From: Sphagnum compactum
Taxonomy: Eukaryota > Bryophyta > Sphagnopsida > Sphagnales
Length of the DNA stretch: 64,000 nt
Assembly: GCA_965153455.1 (NCBI GenBank)
Contig: OZ234495.1
Coordinates: forward strand, 23,122,875 to 23,186,874
Direction of reading: 5' to 3'
Part shown: positions 63,961 to 64,000 of the stretch, in pieces
Layout: each line of letters starts with the position of its first letter
Numbering within the stretch: position 1 is the first letter of the stretch
Notes under the pieces: generated by a model
The model's input: only the letters and a program-made list of their open reading frames with translations
What the model was told of the DNA's origin: nothing
The model's database searches: none
Position numbers and translations under genes: made by a program

Positions 63961-64000
63961 CCCAAACGGGGGAACTGTGTAAACTAGTCACCAAAAAGAG

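Overview
This is nuclear DNA from a land plant, most likely a non-seed plant and probably a moss. The grounds are (CCCTAAA)-type telomeric motifs, GT-AG introns, plant-only gene families, and an NLR-type receptor whose N-terminus is a protein kinase rather than TIR, CC or RPW8. That kinase-NB-LRR class is known mainly from mosses. A fern or lycophyte is not excluded. About two thirds of the window is AT-rich, repeat-filled intergenic DNA.

Layout. 1-14.8 kb: no supported gene; several dispersed repeat families, some tandem or inverted. 14.89-25.50 kb, plus strand: one large kinase-NB-ARC-LRR receptor gene in three exons, 3247 aa as modelled. Its last exon holds 46 uninterrupted 141-bp (47-aa) double-LRR units plus a partial unit. 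25.50-30.12 kb: the same LRR array decays after a TGA, is interrupted by a ~2.15-kb insertion (26.12-28.28 kb), and continues as a frameshifted array. 30.1-31.1 kb, minus strand: a decayed Helitron Rep/helicase N-terminal region abuts the end of that array. 31.3-42.5 kb: low-complexity and repeat DNA with no supported gene. 42.5-52.8 kb, minus strand: a 15-exon inositol polyphosphate 5-phosphatase of the plant WD40-containing FRA3/5PTase12-14 type, 1472 aa as modelled. 53.72-54.06 kb, plus strand: an intact intronless PHF5A/SF3b14b splicing-factor gene, divergent from the phosphatase gene across a ~0.9-kb CpG-rich promoter. 54.1-64 kb: no supported gene; dispersed repeats, including an inverted pair of ~0.45-kb repeats at 61.4-62.8 kb.

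The two housekeeping genes are conventional; PHF5A acts in the U2 snRNP SF3b complex, and the phosphatase acts in phosphoinositide/inositol phosphate turnover. They probably share a bidirectional promoter. The unusual locus is the receptor. A predicted helical N-terminal domain resembling plant MLKL/DUF1221 proteins precedes an apparently catalytically competent kinase, then an NB-ARC switch, then an exceptionally long and homogeneous LRR solenoid that seems to be evolving by unequal exchange and block duplication.

All gene models were built by hand from reading frames and splice-site phases. Domain names rest on recognised motifs; no database search was run.
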